Source: TH-plancto1 sp043777375 (GTDB taxonomy: Bacteria; Planctomycetota; Planctomycetia; Planctomycetales; Planctomycetaceae). From it: a stretch of DNA of 64,000 nt. The stretch is from NCBI GenBank assembly GCA_043777375.1, contig JAYWHX010000038.1, forward strand, positions 1 through 64,000. The letters are read 5' to 3'. The position numbers and the translations under genes are program-made. This document shows positions 9,321 to 19,065 of this stretch, one piece after another (position 1 is the stretch's first letter; every line of letters starts with the position of its first letter). The notes beneath the pieces were generated by a model that worked only from the letters and a program-made list of their open reading frames with translations, was not told where the DNA came from and searched no databases.

Positions 9321-11582
9321 ATGATCCGATGGCTGTGTATTTTACTGGGGCTGGCTGGGGCAGAGGCCTGTCAGGCAGCTCCCGAGTTCGAAGCGTCCAT
9401 TGCTCCACTGATTTCGGCACAGTGTGTCGAATGTCACAACTCGAAAGAAAAATCGGGTGGGCTCGATCTGACCACACACGAAACAACTCTCCTCGGCGGA
9501 GACAGTGGCGCGGTCATCAACCCGACTAGGCCGGAAGAGAGCCTTCTTTTCGATCGAGTCAGCAAAGGTGAAATGCCGCCCGCGACAGCTGGAAAATCCC
9601 ACAAGCTCCCCGCAGCCGTCATCGAGACCTTGAAGGAGTGGATCACCGCAGGAGCCGACTGGCCTGCAGGCCGCGTGCTCGACCTGTACGAGCGGACGAA
9701 CGAGAGCCGCGCTGGGCGTGACTGGTGGCCCTTACAGCAGGTCAAACGCCCAGCGGTTCCGACGGTCCTGACAGCCGATCGAGTCAGCACACCAGTCGAT
9801 GCCTTCATTTTGGCCCAGCTGGAAAGCGGCAAATTTTCGTTGGCTCCCCCGGCGGACAAGCGAACGCTCGTGCGCCGTGCGTATGTCGACCTGCTCGGGC
9901 TGCCCCCGACCAGTGAGCAAATCGATGAGTTCGCTCGTGATGAGACACCCGACGCCTTCGAAAAACTGATCGATCGGCTCTTGGCCTCGCCACACTACGG
10001 CGAGCGATGGGGGCGATACTGGCTCGATGTCGTCCGGTTCGCGGAGACCTGCGGCTATGAACGGGATCAGCTGAAGCCGGGGATCTGGAAGTACCGCGAC
10101 TGGGTCATTCAAGCCCTGAACACCGACATGCCCTACGACAAGTTCGTCAGGCATCAGTTGGCGGGCGACGAGATTCCCGAACGTGACGAGCAGTCCGTCA
10201 TAGCCACCGGGATGATTCGGGCGGGCACGTGGAACGATGAGCCGAACGATGCCGCCGATTACCAATACGAGCGACTGGAGGACATGGTCGATACTACGAC
10301 AGCGGCCTTTCTCGGGCTGACTGTGAAGTGTGCTCGCTGCCACGATCATAAGTTCGACCCCATTCAGCAGACGGATTACTACCGTGTCGCCAGCCTCTTC
10401 TGGGCTGGACCCATTGGACAAGCCAATCTGGGCGGACCGTCAAAAGAAGAACTCGGCTTCGATGTCTTCGGCTGGACCGATAAGGGGCCGACAGCTGAAC
10501 CGATTCACCTCCTCATCAAGGGAGAGCGCAGCCGCCCCGGCGAGATCGTCGAGCCGGGATACCTGTCGGCCGTGACTGCGCTCGACCGACCTCTGGCTCC
10601 TCCTGCCGAGGGGAGCAAGACCACCCAGCGGCGGTTGCAGTTTGCGCAGTGGATCACCGATGTCCGCCACCCGCTGACCGCTCGCGTGATGGTCAATCGG
10701 CTGTGGTTGCATCACTTCGGCGAGGGGCTGGTTCGCACGCCCAACAACTTCGGATTCAAGAGCGATCCCCCCACGCATCCCCAGCTGCTCGACTGGCTCG
10801 CAGCTGAGTTCATTCAACCGACATGGGATGAGGAAACTGGTCGCTCGACAGATCAGGCTGTCCCATGGTCGCTGAAGCGGATGCACAAGCTGTTGATGTT
10901 GTCGAGTGCGTACCAGCAGTCTTCGAAGCACCCTCTGGCCGACGAGTATGCTCAGCGCGACTTCACGAACCGGAACTGGTGGCACTTTAACCGCCAGCGG
11001 CTTGACGCAGAGTCGATTCGGGACGCGATCCTGGTGGCGAGTGGCTCGCTGAGTGAGCAAGTCGGCGGCCCGAGTTTTACTCCGTCGATGAGTCCCGAAG
11101 CCCTCGAAGGGCTCTCTCGCAAGGACTCCGCGTGGGCCGCCTCTCCGGCGGAAGAGCAGCGTCGCCGCAGCGTCTACATGCTGACCGTGCGATCGCGAAT
11201 TCTTCCTATGATGACGACGTTCGACTTCTGCGACACAACTCACACCTGTGGTCAACGCGACGTGACCATCGTTCCGACTCAAGCCCTGGCACTTCTGAAT
11301 AACGAATTCACGCACGACCAGAGCGGCGTCCTCGCCGCGCGCGTTGAAAAGCTTGCCGGTCCAGAGTTCGAGAAGCAAGCCGCCCTAGCCTGGATGCTGG
11401 CACTCCAGCGAGATCCCGACGCAGATGAACTCTCCGCAGCGCTCGCTCACTTGCGAGAGCAAGCGGAACATTTCGCAACCAGCACCGCACCATCTCGACA
11501 ACCCCGAACACCAGCGCAGCTGGCTCTCGCCTCGCTATGCTTGGTCCTTCTCAATACGAATGAGTTTGTGTACGTCGACTGA
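9321..11582 (+). CDS. PSD1 and planctomycete cytochrome C domain-containing protein (DUF1549/DUF1553)
   Basis: Secreted, c-type-cytochrome-like protein of 753 residues, characteristic of Planctomycetes; biochemical role unknown. After a short signal peptide (about 1-20) comes a PSCyt1 domain with the heme motif C35-V-E-C38-H39. The DUF1549 part follows (LLASPHYGERWGRYWLD) with a second CARCHDHKFDP motif near residue 336, and then DUF1553 (HPLTARVMVNRLWLHHFGEG). GGGAG lies shortly before the ATG. Such genes are often followed by a DUF1501 sulfatase-like gene; here the next gene is convergent, so the usual partner is missing locally. Confidence 0.92.
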   Translation: MIRWLCILLGLAGAEACQAAPEFEASIAPLISAQCVECHNSKEKSGGLDLTTHETTLLGGDSGAVINPTRPEESLLFDRVSKGEMPPATAGKSHKLPAAVIETLKEWITAGADWPAGRVLDLYERTNESRAGRDWWPLQQVKRPAVPTVLTADRVSTPVDAFILAQLESGKFSLAPPADKRTLVRRAYVDLLGLPPTSEQIDEFARDETPDAFEKLIDRLLASPHYGERWGRYWLDVVRFAETCGYERDQLKPGIWKYRDWVIQALNTDMPYDKFVRHQLAGDEIPERDEQSVIATGMIRAGTWNDEPNDAADYQYERLEDMVDTTTAAFLGLTVKCARCHDHKFDPIQQTDYYRVASLFWAGPIGQANLGGPSKEELGFDVFGWTDKGPTAEPIHLLIKGERSRPGEIVEPGYLSAVTALDRPLAPPAEGSKTTQRRLQFAQWITDVRHPLTARVMVNRLWLHHFGEGLVRTPNNFGFKSDPPTHPQLLDWLAAEFIQPTWDEETGRSTDQAVPWSLKRMHKLLMLSSAYQQSSKHPLADEYAQRDFTNRNWWHFNRQRLDAESIRDAILVASGSLSEQVGGPSFTPSMSPEALEGLSRKDSAWAASPAEEQRRRSVYMLTVRSRILPMMTTFDFCDTTHTCGQRDVTIVPTQALALLNNEFTHDQSGVLAARVEKLAGPEFEKQAALAWMLALQRDPDADELSAALAHLREQAEHFATSTAPSRQPRTPAQLALASLCLVLLNTNEFVYVD

Positions 11583-11648
11583 TCTTCGCGTGAGACCGGC
11601 AAAAGCGGTATGGTGACTGGAAGCGAACGGGCGCATCAGAAACGCAGC

Positions 11649-12713
11649 TTACGGCCGCGCGGCTTTCTTGCCCCGTTCATGCAGATCAACCGGGGTCTTC
11701 TCCAGCAGGTAGTCAATGACCTTGTCCGGAGTGATCCCTTCACTGTTCGCTTGAAACGTGGTCACAATGCGGTGTCGAAGTACCGGGTGGGCCACTGACT
11801 TCACATCTTCGGTCGAGACGTGGAAGCGGCCTTCCAGGATCGCCCGGGCTTTCGCTCCGAGAATCAGATACTGCCCCGCCCGTGGGCCAGCGCCCCACGT
11901 CAAATACTTCTTCACGAAGTCACTGGCGTCCGGCTCGTTGGGCCGCGTTGCTCGCACCAGATCGCGGGCAAACACAAACACATGCTCCGCAACGGGAACT
12001 TTTCGCACCACTTCTTGAAGTGCCAAAATCTGCGCCCCGGTCAGAGCCTGCTTCAGTTCCGGCTCCTCCGACCCCGTTGTCTGTTTCAAAATCCGCAGCT
12101 CTTCCGCCGCATTTGGATAGTTCAAGACGATGTTGAACATGAATCGGTCGAGCTGGGCTTCCGGCAGGGGGTATGTGCCCTCTTGCTCAATTGGGTTCTG
12201 AGTCGCCAGTACGAAGAATGGATTCGGCAAGCGATACGTACTTGTCCCCACTGTGACGTGCCGCTCCTGCATCGCTTCCAGCAGCGCGGCCTGGGTCTTT
12301 GGCGGAGTGCGGTTGATTTCGTCGGCCAAAAGCACATGCGTGAAGATGGGGCCCTGCATGAACTGAAACACACGTCGACCACTCTCGGGGTCGTCCTGCA
12401 ACACGTCTGTTCCCGTGATATCCGACGGCATCAAGTCGGGAGTAAACTGAATTCGTCGAAAGCTCAGCTGAAGGATCTTGGAGATCGTACTCACCAGCAA
12501 CGTCTTCGCCAGACCCGGAACACCGACCAGCAGGCAGTGTCCCTTGCTGAACATCGCCAGCAGCAGTTGATCGACGACATCGTTCTGGCCAATGATGACC
12601 TTTCCGATCTCCTCTTTCATCCGGGCATAGGCATTCGTCAATCCCCGAATGGCTTGCGCCTCGCGTTCACGCAATTCATCGCTGGCCGCAACGGTGTCGT
12701 TCTCGGAACTCAT
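11649..12713 (-). CDS. MoxR-family AAA+ ATPase
   Basis: Cytoplasmic AAA+ ATPase of 354 residues, a family thought to act as chaperones that insert metals or assemble protein complexes. Walker A is GVPGLAKT (64-71) and Walker B ends D131-E132 in HVLLADEINR, followed by PPKTQAALLEAMQE, the MoxR hallmark, and the sensor segment FFVLATQNPIEQEGTYPLPE. The lid domain is near the C terminus. I chose ATG 12713; a GTG at 12737 adds eight residues. The usual DUF58 and VWA partner genes are absent here, so this is an orphan copy. Confidence 0.92.
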   Translation of the reverse strand: MSSENDTVAASDELREREAQAIRGLTNAYARMKEEIGKVIIGQNDVVDQLLLAMFSKGHCLLVGVPGLAKTLLVSTISKILQLSFRRIQFTPDLMPSDITGTDVLQDDPESGRRVFQFMQGPIFTHVLLADEINRTPPKTQAALLEAMQERHVTVGTSTYRLPNPFFVLATQNPIEQEGTYPLPEAQLDRFMFNIVLNYPNAAEELRILKQTTGSEEPELKQALTGAQILALQEVVRKVPVAEHVFVFARDLVRATRPNEPDASDFVKKYLTWGAGPRAGQYLILGAKARAILEGRFHVSTEDVKSVAHPVLRHRIVTTFQANSEGITPDKVIDYLLEKTPVDLHERGKKAARP

Positions 12714-12934
12714 GTTTACCCTTGCCAAGGTCGTCACAGGGAGTCAGTGTCAGTTCATCGTAAGGACAGGAACGACTCGGGGAAAGGACAGCAGCTCGCT
12801 TCATGGCGGAGAATTTCGAAGGGACGGAATCTTCACGCGGGAATTGCCAAATGACTCGCGACGCTTGACAACTTACACGTGAAAGCATACATTATCCCCA
12901 TCACCTTGCTGTTCCTCTCTGGGGAGAATTTTCG

Positions 12935-14824
12935 ATGGCTCAGTTCACTCATCGTGGCGCATGGGCGAAATCGCTCTCGCAATTCCTCAGCGTCTGCACT
13001 TTGCTTGTCATGAGCAGTGCCTGCCTCAGTGCAGAAGAGATGCGCACTTGGACCGACGCCTCTGGCAAGCACAAGATGGAAGGCACGTACGCTGGGACAG
13101 CGGGAACCAAGGTCAAGCTGTTGCTGAAGACCGGGAAGAAGATGGAGATCGAACTCAAGCAGTTGAGCCCTGCTGATCAAAAGTACGTCGAGTCGCTCGA
13201 CTCCGAGAATCCATTCAAACCGGAAGGCGACGATCCGTTCCAACCAGCTGGGGACGAGGCCGGCGAGGAAGAGATGGCCGACGGAAAGGAACGCACCGTC
13301 ACTGTCGACTGGAATGATTCCGAGGGGATTTTATTGGAAGCACCGAGCGAAGAATGGGCTGCGACCGTGGCTGCCTACCCCGACTTGGGATTCAAGCCCA
13401 AGTCGGTCGCACTGCCCGCCAAGAAAGACTTTTTCGAGGGCATGAAAGGGATCGCCTTTAACCCTATCGCGAAAAAAACTATCGTGGGCTACGGCAACCG
13501 CGAGGACGGCGTGCGTTTGGTGATGTGCGATCTGAAGACTGGCAAGACCGCCGGAATCGCGACCTCCCCGGGAAAGATGGCCCCCATCGCGCTGCATGAT
13601 GACGGCAAGCAGATCGTCATGCGTCGCGACGATTTCGGTTTCGGAAAAATTGACCGTTTGGAAGTCTGGACCATTAAGGGCAAGGGGATCCAGAAATCAC
13701 TGACTTGGACTCCCTACGACGATGTTCAGGGGGGGGATCGCGATGTGATGTGGGCCGAGTTCGCAGATGCGAATCACCTCGTGACCTCCAGTCGTGGTGG
13801 TAAAGTGGTCGTGTGGGAATATCCATCCGTAAAACCGATCTGCCACTTCGAACTCGTCGGCGGTGCGGTTCCTTGCCTCAGTGGAGATCGCAAGACCATC
13901 GGTTTCTGTAATGGCGAACGGATGGGGCTATTCGACATTGCCGAGCGACAGGTCATTGCCATGGCTCCCGTGACCGGCAAGTTGCAGTGGCCCTACACGG
14001 CCTTCAGTCCCTCCGGAAAACGCATGGCCTGCATCGCTTTTTCTCGTATCCTGGTCTGGGATATGACCACCGGTAAACTGATTCAAGATTTTGAAACACC
14101 GGGAATTCATATTCATGGGGCCATCTCGTTCCCCGATGACAACTTCATTCTGGGTGCGAACAAGTTCCTCATTGATCTGGATAACCAGATCAAGCTGTGG
14201 GAATACAGCGGAGCGGAACAGTTCCAGACAGCTGGCAATCTGTGCTTCGCCGGAGTGGGAGCCCACAATGCACCGGGCGCGTTGCTGACCGTGCAGTTGC
14301 CCCACCCCGCAGCCAAAGATTTACTCGCCAAGGCTTTGACCCAGCCGGACTTGTTTGTGTTCCGATCCGGGACAGCTGTCAAGCTGGATGTCTCTGGGGT
14401 TCCCGCTGCGGATCAGGGGCATGTGAGTGAGGCTCTCACTAAGAAGCTGGCCGATATGAAATGCTCCGTGGCGGACAACGGCACGATCACGTTGCTGGCA
14501 GCTGTCACCGGCCCCAAGGAACGCGAAATCTCCTACCACGGATCGGGCGATTACAAGGTGCAGGAGTATCTCACCGATCTCCGCTTCGTCTATCAAGGCG
14601 TTCCTGCCTGGACATCCGGCGGAACCAATGTCCCCGGTATGCTCTGGCTGAAGCAGGGCGAGAACATCGAAGGTGTCCTCCGCAAGGCCGGGGAGAAGCC
14701 GAACATGAGCTTCTACGACGGAGTGATCCTGCCCAAGTTCCTTCAGAAACCCTCTGCCGGTAACGGAGCCACTGGTCGCCAAACACTGGGGGCGTCACAG
14801 TTCACGGCGTCTGGCTTGAAGTAG
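12935..14824 (+). CDS. Secreted SHD1-domain protein with WD40-like repeats
   Basis: 629 residues with a signal peptide (about 1-32, cleavage likely after CLSA). An SHD1 (Sla1 homology) segment follows: MRTWTDASGKHKMEG ... ELKQLSPADQKYVES (about 35-83). After an acidic linker the rest is beta-propeller-like, with repeats such as MAPIALHDDGKQIVM, HLVTSSRGGKVVVWEYP and TAFSPSGKRMACIAFSRILVWD. GGGGAG precedes the ATG by about ten bases. SHD1 proteins with this layout are frequent in Planctomycetes and their function is unknown. It is divergent from the MoxR gene and stands alone. Confidence 0.8.
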   Translation: MAQFTHRGAWAKSLSQFLSVCTLLVMSSACLSAEEMRTWTDASGKHKMEGTYAGTAGTKVKLLLKTGKKMEIELKQLSPADQKYVESLDSENPFKPEGDDPFQPAGDEAGEEEMADGKERTVTVDWNDSEGILLEAPSEEWAATVAAYPDLGFKPKSVALPAKKDFFEGMKGIAFNPIAKKTIVGYGNREDGVRLVMCDLKTGKTAGIATSPGKMAPIALHDDGKQIVMRRDDFGFGKIDRLEVWTIKGKGIQKSLTWTPYDDVQGGDRDVMWAEFADANHLVTSSRGGKVVVWEYPSVKPICHFELVGGAVPCLSGDRKTIGFCNGERMGLFDIAERQVIAMAPVTGKLQWPYTAFSPSGKRMACIAFSRILVWDMTTGKLIQDFETPGIHIHGAISFPDDNFILGANKFLIDLDNQIKLWEYSGAEQFQTAGNLCFAGVGAHNAPGALLTVQLPHPAAKDLLAKALTQPDLFVFRSGTAVKLDVSGVPAADQGHVSEALTKKLADMKCSVADNGTITLLAAVTGPKEREISYHGSGDYKVQEYLTDLRFVYQGVPAWTSGGTNVPGMLWLKQGENIEGVLRKAGEKPNMSFYDGVILPKFLQKPSAGNGATGRQTLGASQFTASGLK

Positions 14825-14856
14825 CAGAGTCGAATCGGGTTGGGGCCCACGTTCCG

Positions 14857-14936
14857 GGAGGACGAAGCTCCTGCTGAGCCGCGATTCAGATGCAACGTTT
14901 TCTTGCAAGAGCGGCTCGGCAGGAGCCTCGCCCTCC
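14857..14936. repeat. Palindromic repeat with GGAGGACGAAGCTCC-type arms
   Basis: Arms of 26 bases at 14857-14882 and 14911-14936 (right arm GCGGCTCGGCAGGAGCCTCG then CCCTCC) pair with three mismatches around a 28-base loop. It lies between the convergent ends of the WD40-like and ABC ATPase genes, so it could end transcription from both sides, but it has no T-tract. Confidence 0.75.
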
Positions 14937-14992
14937 AGGCAGAGGAAACCCGAGCATTTTGCGCGCGTCGCACCCAATCCGGAGCCGCTTCT

Positions 14993-15787
14993 TCACTGCC
15001 CTTGTCGCGCCAGACGATTCCCCACTTGGTCAAGAATCGCCAGCTTGCCTCCAAATGTCTTACGCAAATTCTCGGAAGTAAACACTTCGGAGACCGGCCC
15101 CGAAGCGACCAGCCGCATGTTGAGGAGCAGCACGTCATCGAAGTATTCGGGGACCGTTTGCAGATCGTGGTGGACCACCAGCGCGGTCTTGCCTTCGGTG
15201 CGTAGCTGCCGGAGCAGATCGACGATCGCTCGTTCAGTCGCCGCATCGACCCCAGCAAACGGCTCGTCCATCAAATAGACATCCGCCCCCTGTACGAGCG
15301 CCCGGGCCAGGAAGACGCGCTGCTGCTGCCCGCCGGAGAGCTGACTGATTTGCCGTGGGGCAAAGTCTGCCAGCCCCACCTGATCGAGGGCGGCCAGCGC
15401 CTTCTCTTTCCAGGGACGTGTCACTGGCCAGAACCAGCCGATCTGCCGATACAGCCCCATCGCGACCACGTCGAGCGCGGTCACTGGAAAGTCCCAGTCG
15501 ACGGTCGTTCGCTGCGGGACATACGCGACTCGTCCACGTTGCTCACTGTACGGTTTGCCAAAGAACCGCACGCCGCCCGCCACCTTGGGGATCAGATCCA
15601 GAGCGGCCTTGATCAACGTACTCTTACCCGCCCCGTTGGGCCCCACAATCGCCACCAGCCGACCCGGCTGAGCCTTGTAATCAATGTCCCATACGACCGG
15701 TCGCCGATGATAGGCAACAGTCATGTCGTGGACCGAGAACGGTGACCAATCCGGATGATCATCAGATCCTCCGACCGGGCTGGACAT
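14993..15787 (-). CDS. Metal-type ABC transporter ATP-binding protein
   Basis: 264-residue ABC ATPase of the manganese/zinc/iron uptake class (MntB/ZnuC-like). Walker A GPNGAGKS (49-56), Q-loop Q92 in YVPQR, signature LSGGQ (150-154), Walker B YLMDEP with D174-E175, and H-loop VVHHD are all intact. WDFPVTALDVVAMG after the Q-loop is typical of metal-uptake members. I chose ATG 15787, with GGAAG upstream, because it gives the family length; the longer frame to 16072 would run over the divergent glycosylase gene. No permease or solute-binding gene is adjacent in the window, so the substrate is inferred from sequence class only. Confidence 0.87.
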   Translation of the reverse strand: MSSPVGGSDDHPDWSPFSVHDMTVAYHRRPVVWDIDYKAQPGRLVAIVGPNGAGKSTLIKAALDLIPKVAGGVRFFGKPYSEQRGRVAYVPQRTTVDWDFPVTALDVVAMGLYRQIGWFWPVTRPWKEKALAALDQVGLADFAPRQISQLSGGQQQRVFLARALVQGADVYLMDEPFAGVDAATERAIVDLLRQLRTEGKTALVVHHDLQTVPEYFDDVLLLNMRLVASGPVSEVFTSENLRKTFGGKLAILDQVGNRLARQGQ

Positions 15788-15968
15788 GACAGACTCACTT
15801 CCGAAGCAGAGACAAGGGCAACGCACAGTCAAGATCATAGTCCTCGTCGGACTCCATTGCACAGGGGAGGCCCGCCCCGCAGAATGCTGGGCGATTCTTT
15901 CCCCCTGGCGAGCGTCCGGCGGAAGCCGGATGGTTTCACGCCAGTGGGTTTCCACACTGTGTGACCGC

Positions 15969-16637
15969 ATGCCCCCCAAGAACACCATCCGCGAAATCCC
16001 CGCCGAGCATCTCGCAGCTGCGGCCGGGCACCTGCGCAAGCGGGACAAAACGCTGAAGCGGATCATCGACACCCACGGGCCGTGTCAGCTCAAGCTCGAC
16101 CCTGATCCATTTCCCGTACTCACTCGCTCGATCATCGCCCAGCAAATCTCCACAGCTGCCGCCGCTTCAATCGGGAAGCGTCTCGCCGCCATGCGAGGTC
16201 GCAAGAAACTCTGCGCTGCGTGGGTTCAAAGCTGTTCTGATGAGGAGCTGCGCGGGTGCGGTCTCTCTCCGCAGAAGCTGCGATACCTGCGAGATCTCGC
16301 CGACAAGGTCGACTCAAAGACGGTCGACCTCGCGTCGATCCATTTGCGATCTGACGCCGAGGTGACCGCTGAACTGACTCAGGTGTTGGGTATTGGCGTC
16401 TGGACCGCCCAGATGTTTTTGATCTTCTCGCTCGGTCGCCTCGATGTCCTCCCCACGGGTGATCTCGGCGTGCGAGCGGCAATCGAGAGGGAGTACCAAC
16501 TCCCGACTCACCCGACTCCGAAACAATGCGAAGCAATCGCCGCCCCCTGGCGCCCCTACGCCTCAATCGCCAGCTGGTACATGTGGCGCAGCTCGGATGT
16601 GAAGCTGACGCCGGAGCAGCAGGAAATGTGGAGTTAG
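15969..16637 (+). CDS. AlkA-type DNA-3-methyladenine glycosylase
   Basis: Base-excision repair glycosylase of the helix-hairpin-helix superfamily, 222 residues. LTRSIIAQQIS (51-61) begins the conserved core, the HhH element is LTQVLGIGVWTAQMF (about 136-150), and the catalytic Asp is D165 in LPTGDLGVR. I chose ATG 15969: residues upstream in the longer frame look non-coding and would overlap the ABC gene. Family members remove alkylated purines such as 3-methyladenine from DNA. No AraC-type Ada domain is fused, unlike some relatives. Confidence 0.88.
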   Translation: MPPKNTIREIPAEHLAAAAGHLRKRDKTLKRIIDTHGPCQLKLDPDPFPVLTRSIIAQQISTAAAASIGKRLAAMRGRKKLCAAWVQSCSDEELRGCGLSPQKLRYLRDLADKVDSKTVDLASIHLRSDAEVTAELTQVLGIGVWTAQMFLIFSLGRLDVLPTGDLGVRAAIEREYQLPTHPTPKQCEAIAAPWRPYASIASWYMWRSSDVKLTPEQQEMWS

Positions 16638-16956
16638 CGTCTGGGTTGTCCACGGGGACACAGAGGCACGGAGAAGGGAGAGGAGGCAGAATGAGAACGG
16701 CGCAACGAGCATGTCAGACGCGAGAGAGCCGTCGCATCTCCTCCCATCCCCAAGGGATGAAAGCCATGAGCCGGTGGTGGAGCGCGGTGCCCCCTCCGGA
16801 GGCGGAGTTCAAAGGCACCTCCTGCAGTTCGGTGGGTGGTCGGGTCTGGAGGCTTTGCGGAAGGCCCCGTTCTCCAACTTGGACTCGTCCGGAGCAGGGC
16901 CATGCGCAAAGCCTCCTGACCCTGCCACCCGAAACCCTCATGGTGCAACCCTCACC
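16638..16956. other. Intergenic region made mostly of repeat sequence
   Basis: No gene. Positions 16641-16675 carry a half copy of the CACGGAG-type repeat (GGACACAGAGGCACGGAG), and 16834-16930 hold another inverted repeat. The recG frame is open through much of it, which makes an artificially long recG product. Confidence 0.6.
16834..16930. repeat. Inverted repeat upstream of recG
   Basis: Left arm 16834-16859 (GGGTGGTCGGGTCTGGAGGC then TTTGCG) and right arm 16905-16930 (CGCAAAGCCTCCTGACCCTG then CCACCC) pair with three or four mismatches over 26 bases. It ends 26 bases before the recG start codon. Confidence 0.7.
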
Positions 16957-19059
16957 ATGAACAACCACGATGAGCCACACTTCGCCGACGATCCCCTCTC
17001 CACCCCGGTCCAATACCTCACCGGGGTCGGACCGGCTCGGGCTGCGCTGCTGGCGAAGCTGGAGATTCACACGGTTCGCGACTTGCTCTGGCATCTGCCC
17101 CGTGATGTGCTGGATCTGTCACAGGTCAAGAAGGCCACCGAACTGGTCGAAGGCGCGGTTCAAAGCGTGCGCGGGGTCGTCTGCGATATCGACGCACGCC
17201 TCACCAGTACCGGCAAGCACATGACAGCTGCGCTGTTCGATTGCGACGGGCACTATGTGCGGGGGACGTGGTTCAATCAGCCGTGGATGTATCGCAAGAT
17301 CCAGATGGACCAGCTGATTCTGCTCGCTGGAAAGCCGAAGAAGCGGGACGGCCGTTGGGAATTCTCACAGCCCACGCTGCAATGGTTGAGTGATGAAGAC
17401 CGCGACTCCGGGTTCGGAGTGGTGCCGCGCTACCCGCTGACCGATGGGCTCAAGCAGGCGGAAATGCGAAGGATCACCTCCGCTGCGGTCGATGAATTCG
17501 CCTCGCAGGTGCCCGAACATCATTATGCGAAGGCCCTGGAGCGCTGGAAGATTCTGGGGATCGGCGAAGCCTTTCGACAGGTCCACAAGCCTCACACCGT
17601 CGACGAATACCTCGCTGGGCGGAGGCGACTGCTGTGGGATGATCTGTTCGAATTCCAGGTGGGACTGGCTCTGAGACGCAGGGCATGGAGCAGCACCTCG
17701 AAGGCTCCTCCCATCGAGGTCAGTGCCAAGATCGATGCCCGCATCCGTCGGCTCTTTCCATTCGCTCTGACTGCCGGTCAAGAGCAGGCGATCCGCGACA
17801 TCGCTGTCGATCTGCCGACCGGGCGGGCGATGCACCGGCTGATTCAAGCTGACGTGGGTGCCGGTAAAACTGTCATTGCGATATACGCATTGCTCGCCGC
17901 AGTGGCGGGAGGCTGGCAAGCCGCCTTGATGGCCCCCACCGAATTGCTCGCCAGCCAGCACTGGGACACAATCGAGACGATTCTCGCCGAGAGCCGAGTC
18001 AAACGAGCACTGCTCACCGGGCGCATCGGGGCCAAGGAGCAACGCGAGGTCCACGCCGGAATTCAATCGGGCGAGATCCAACTCGTCATCGGCACGCAGG
18101 CGATCATTCAGGAGAAAGTGAAGTTTGCCAATCTCGGCCTCGTGGTCATCGACGAACAGCACAAATTCGGTGTGGCCCAACGGGCCAAGTTCTCCGAACA
18201 GGCGGGCCACTCGCCGCATATCCTGGTCATGACGGCCACCCCGATCCCACGCAGCTTATGCCTGACCCAGTTCGGCGATCTCGACCTGACTGTCGTCTCG
18301 GATCTCCCACCCGGACGACAAAGAATCGTCACCAGTCGCATCTACGGGATCGGCAGCCGCAAACGCTGCTGGGACTTCATCCGCCAGAAAATCACTGAAG
18401 GGCGACAGCTCTATATCGTCAGTCCACGCATCGAAGGTGGCACGGAAGAGGGCGACCAGCAAGGGGCCGAACAGCTCTACCGCGACCTCCCACAGACCGA
18501 ATTGGCCGGGTTCAAAGTGGGCATGGTCCACGGGCAAATGGACCCTCGCGAGCGCTCTCGCGTCATGTCCGAATTTCGCGAGGGCGAGGTCCAAGCTCTC
18601 GTCGCGACAACCGTGATCGAAGTCGGTGTCGATGTGCCGAACGCCACGCTGATGATCATCATGGATGCCGAACGCTTCGGCCTCTCGCAACTGCATCAGC
18701 TGCGCGGCCGTATTGCGCGAGGTAAGTACCAGGGTTATTGTTTTCTGGTTTCCGAGGCCGACACCGCCGACTCCAGTACCCGACTGCAAGCGATGGAGCA
18801 GACCAGCGACGGGTTCAAAATCGCTGAGGTCGATTTCGAAATGCGAGGCCCCGGTGATGCGCTCGGAACTCGTCAAAGCGGAAGCTTGCCACTCCGAATT
18901 GCGGACCTGGTTCGCGACCACGACCTGCTCGTTGAGACACGCGCCGCCGCACAAAGCCTCATCAAAACCGAAGCCATCGACCGCCCCGAATTTGCCCCGC
19001 TCAAGTTGCAGGTCCTTGACCGATTTGGCCAGTTGATGGACCTGCAACGCGGCGGGTAA
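16957..19059 (+). CDS. recG: ATP-dependent DNA helicase RecG
   Basis: Branch-migration helicase that reverses stalled forks and processes Holliday junctions. The 700 residues fit the family. The wedge/OB domain holds YLTGVGPARAALLAKL; Walker A is GAGKT near residue 300, the DEQH box near 399 (VVIDEQHKFGVAQR), motif III TATPIPRSL, and motif VI QLRGRIARG. The C-terminal part is DGFKIAEVDFEMRGPGDALG. I chose ATG 16957 because it begins just before the conserved domain; a longer frame from 16711 is translated repeat DNA. It converges on rtcB with only six bases between stops. Confidence 0.95.
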   Translation: MNNHDEPHFADDPLSTPVQYLTGVGPARAALLAKLEIHTVRDLLWHLPRDVLDLSQVKKATELVEGAVQSVRGVVCDIDARLTSTGKHMTAALFDCDGHYVRGTWFNQPWMYRKIQMDQLILLAGKPKKRDGRWEFSQPTLQWLSDEDRDSGFGVVPRYPLTDGLKQAEMRRITSAAVDEFASQVPEHHYAKALERWKILGIGEAFRQVHKPHTVDEYLAGRRRLLWDDLFEFQVGLALRRRAWSSTSKAPPIEVSAKIDARIRRLFPFALTAGQEQAIRDIAVDLPTGRAMHRLIQADVGAGKTVIAIYALLAAVAGGWQAALMAPTELLASQHWDTIETILAESRVKRALLTGRIGAKEQREVHAGIQSGEIQLVIGTQAIIQEKVKFANLGLVVIDEQHKFGVAQRAKFSEQAGHSPHILVMTATPIPRSLCLTQFGDLDLTVVSDLPPGRQRIVTSRIYGIGSRKRCWDFIRQKITEGRQLYIVSPRIEGGTEEGDQQGAEQLYRDLPQTELAGFKVGMVHGQMDPRERSRVMSEFREGEVQALVATTVIEVGVDVPNATLMIIMDAERFGLSQLHQLRGRIARGKYQGYCFLVSEADTADSSTRLQAMEQTSDGFKIAEVDFEMRGPGDALGTRQSGSLPLRIADLVRDHDLLVETRAAAQSLIKTEAIDRPEFAPLKLQVLDRFGQLMDLQRGG

Positions 19060-19065
19060 CACGAC

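Noticed and set aside
10440..11378. 312-codon minus-strand frame opposite the PSD1 gene
   Set aside because: Shadow of DUF1553 coding sequence; no recognisable protein features.
11820..12854. 344-codon plus-strand frame opposite the MoxR gene
   Set aside because: Antisense of a clear AAA+ ATPase; Arg/His/Gln-rich, no domain.
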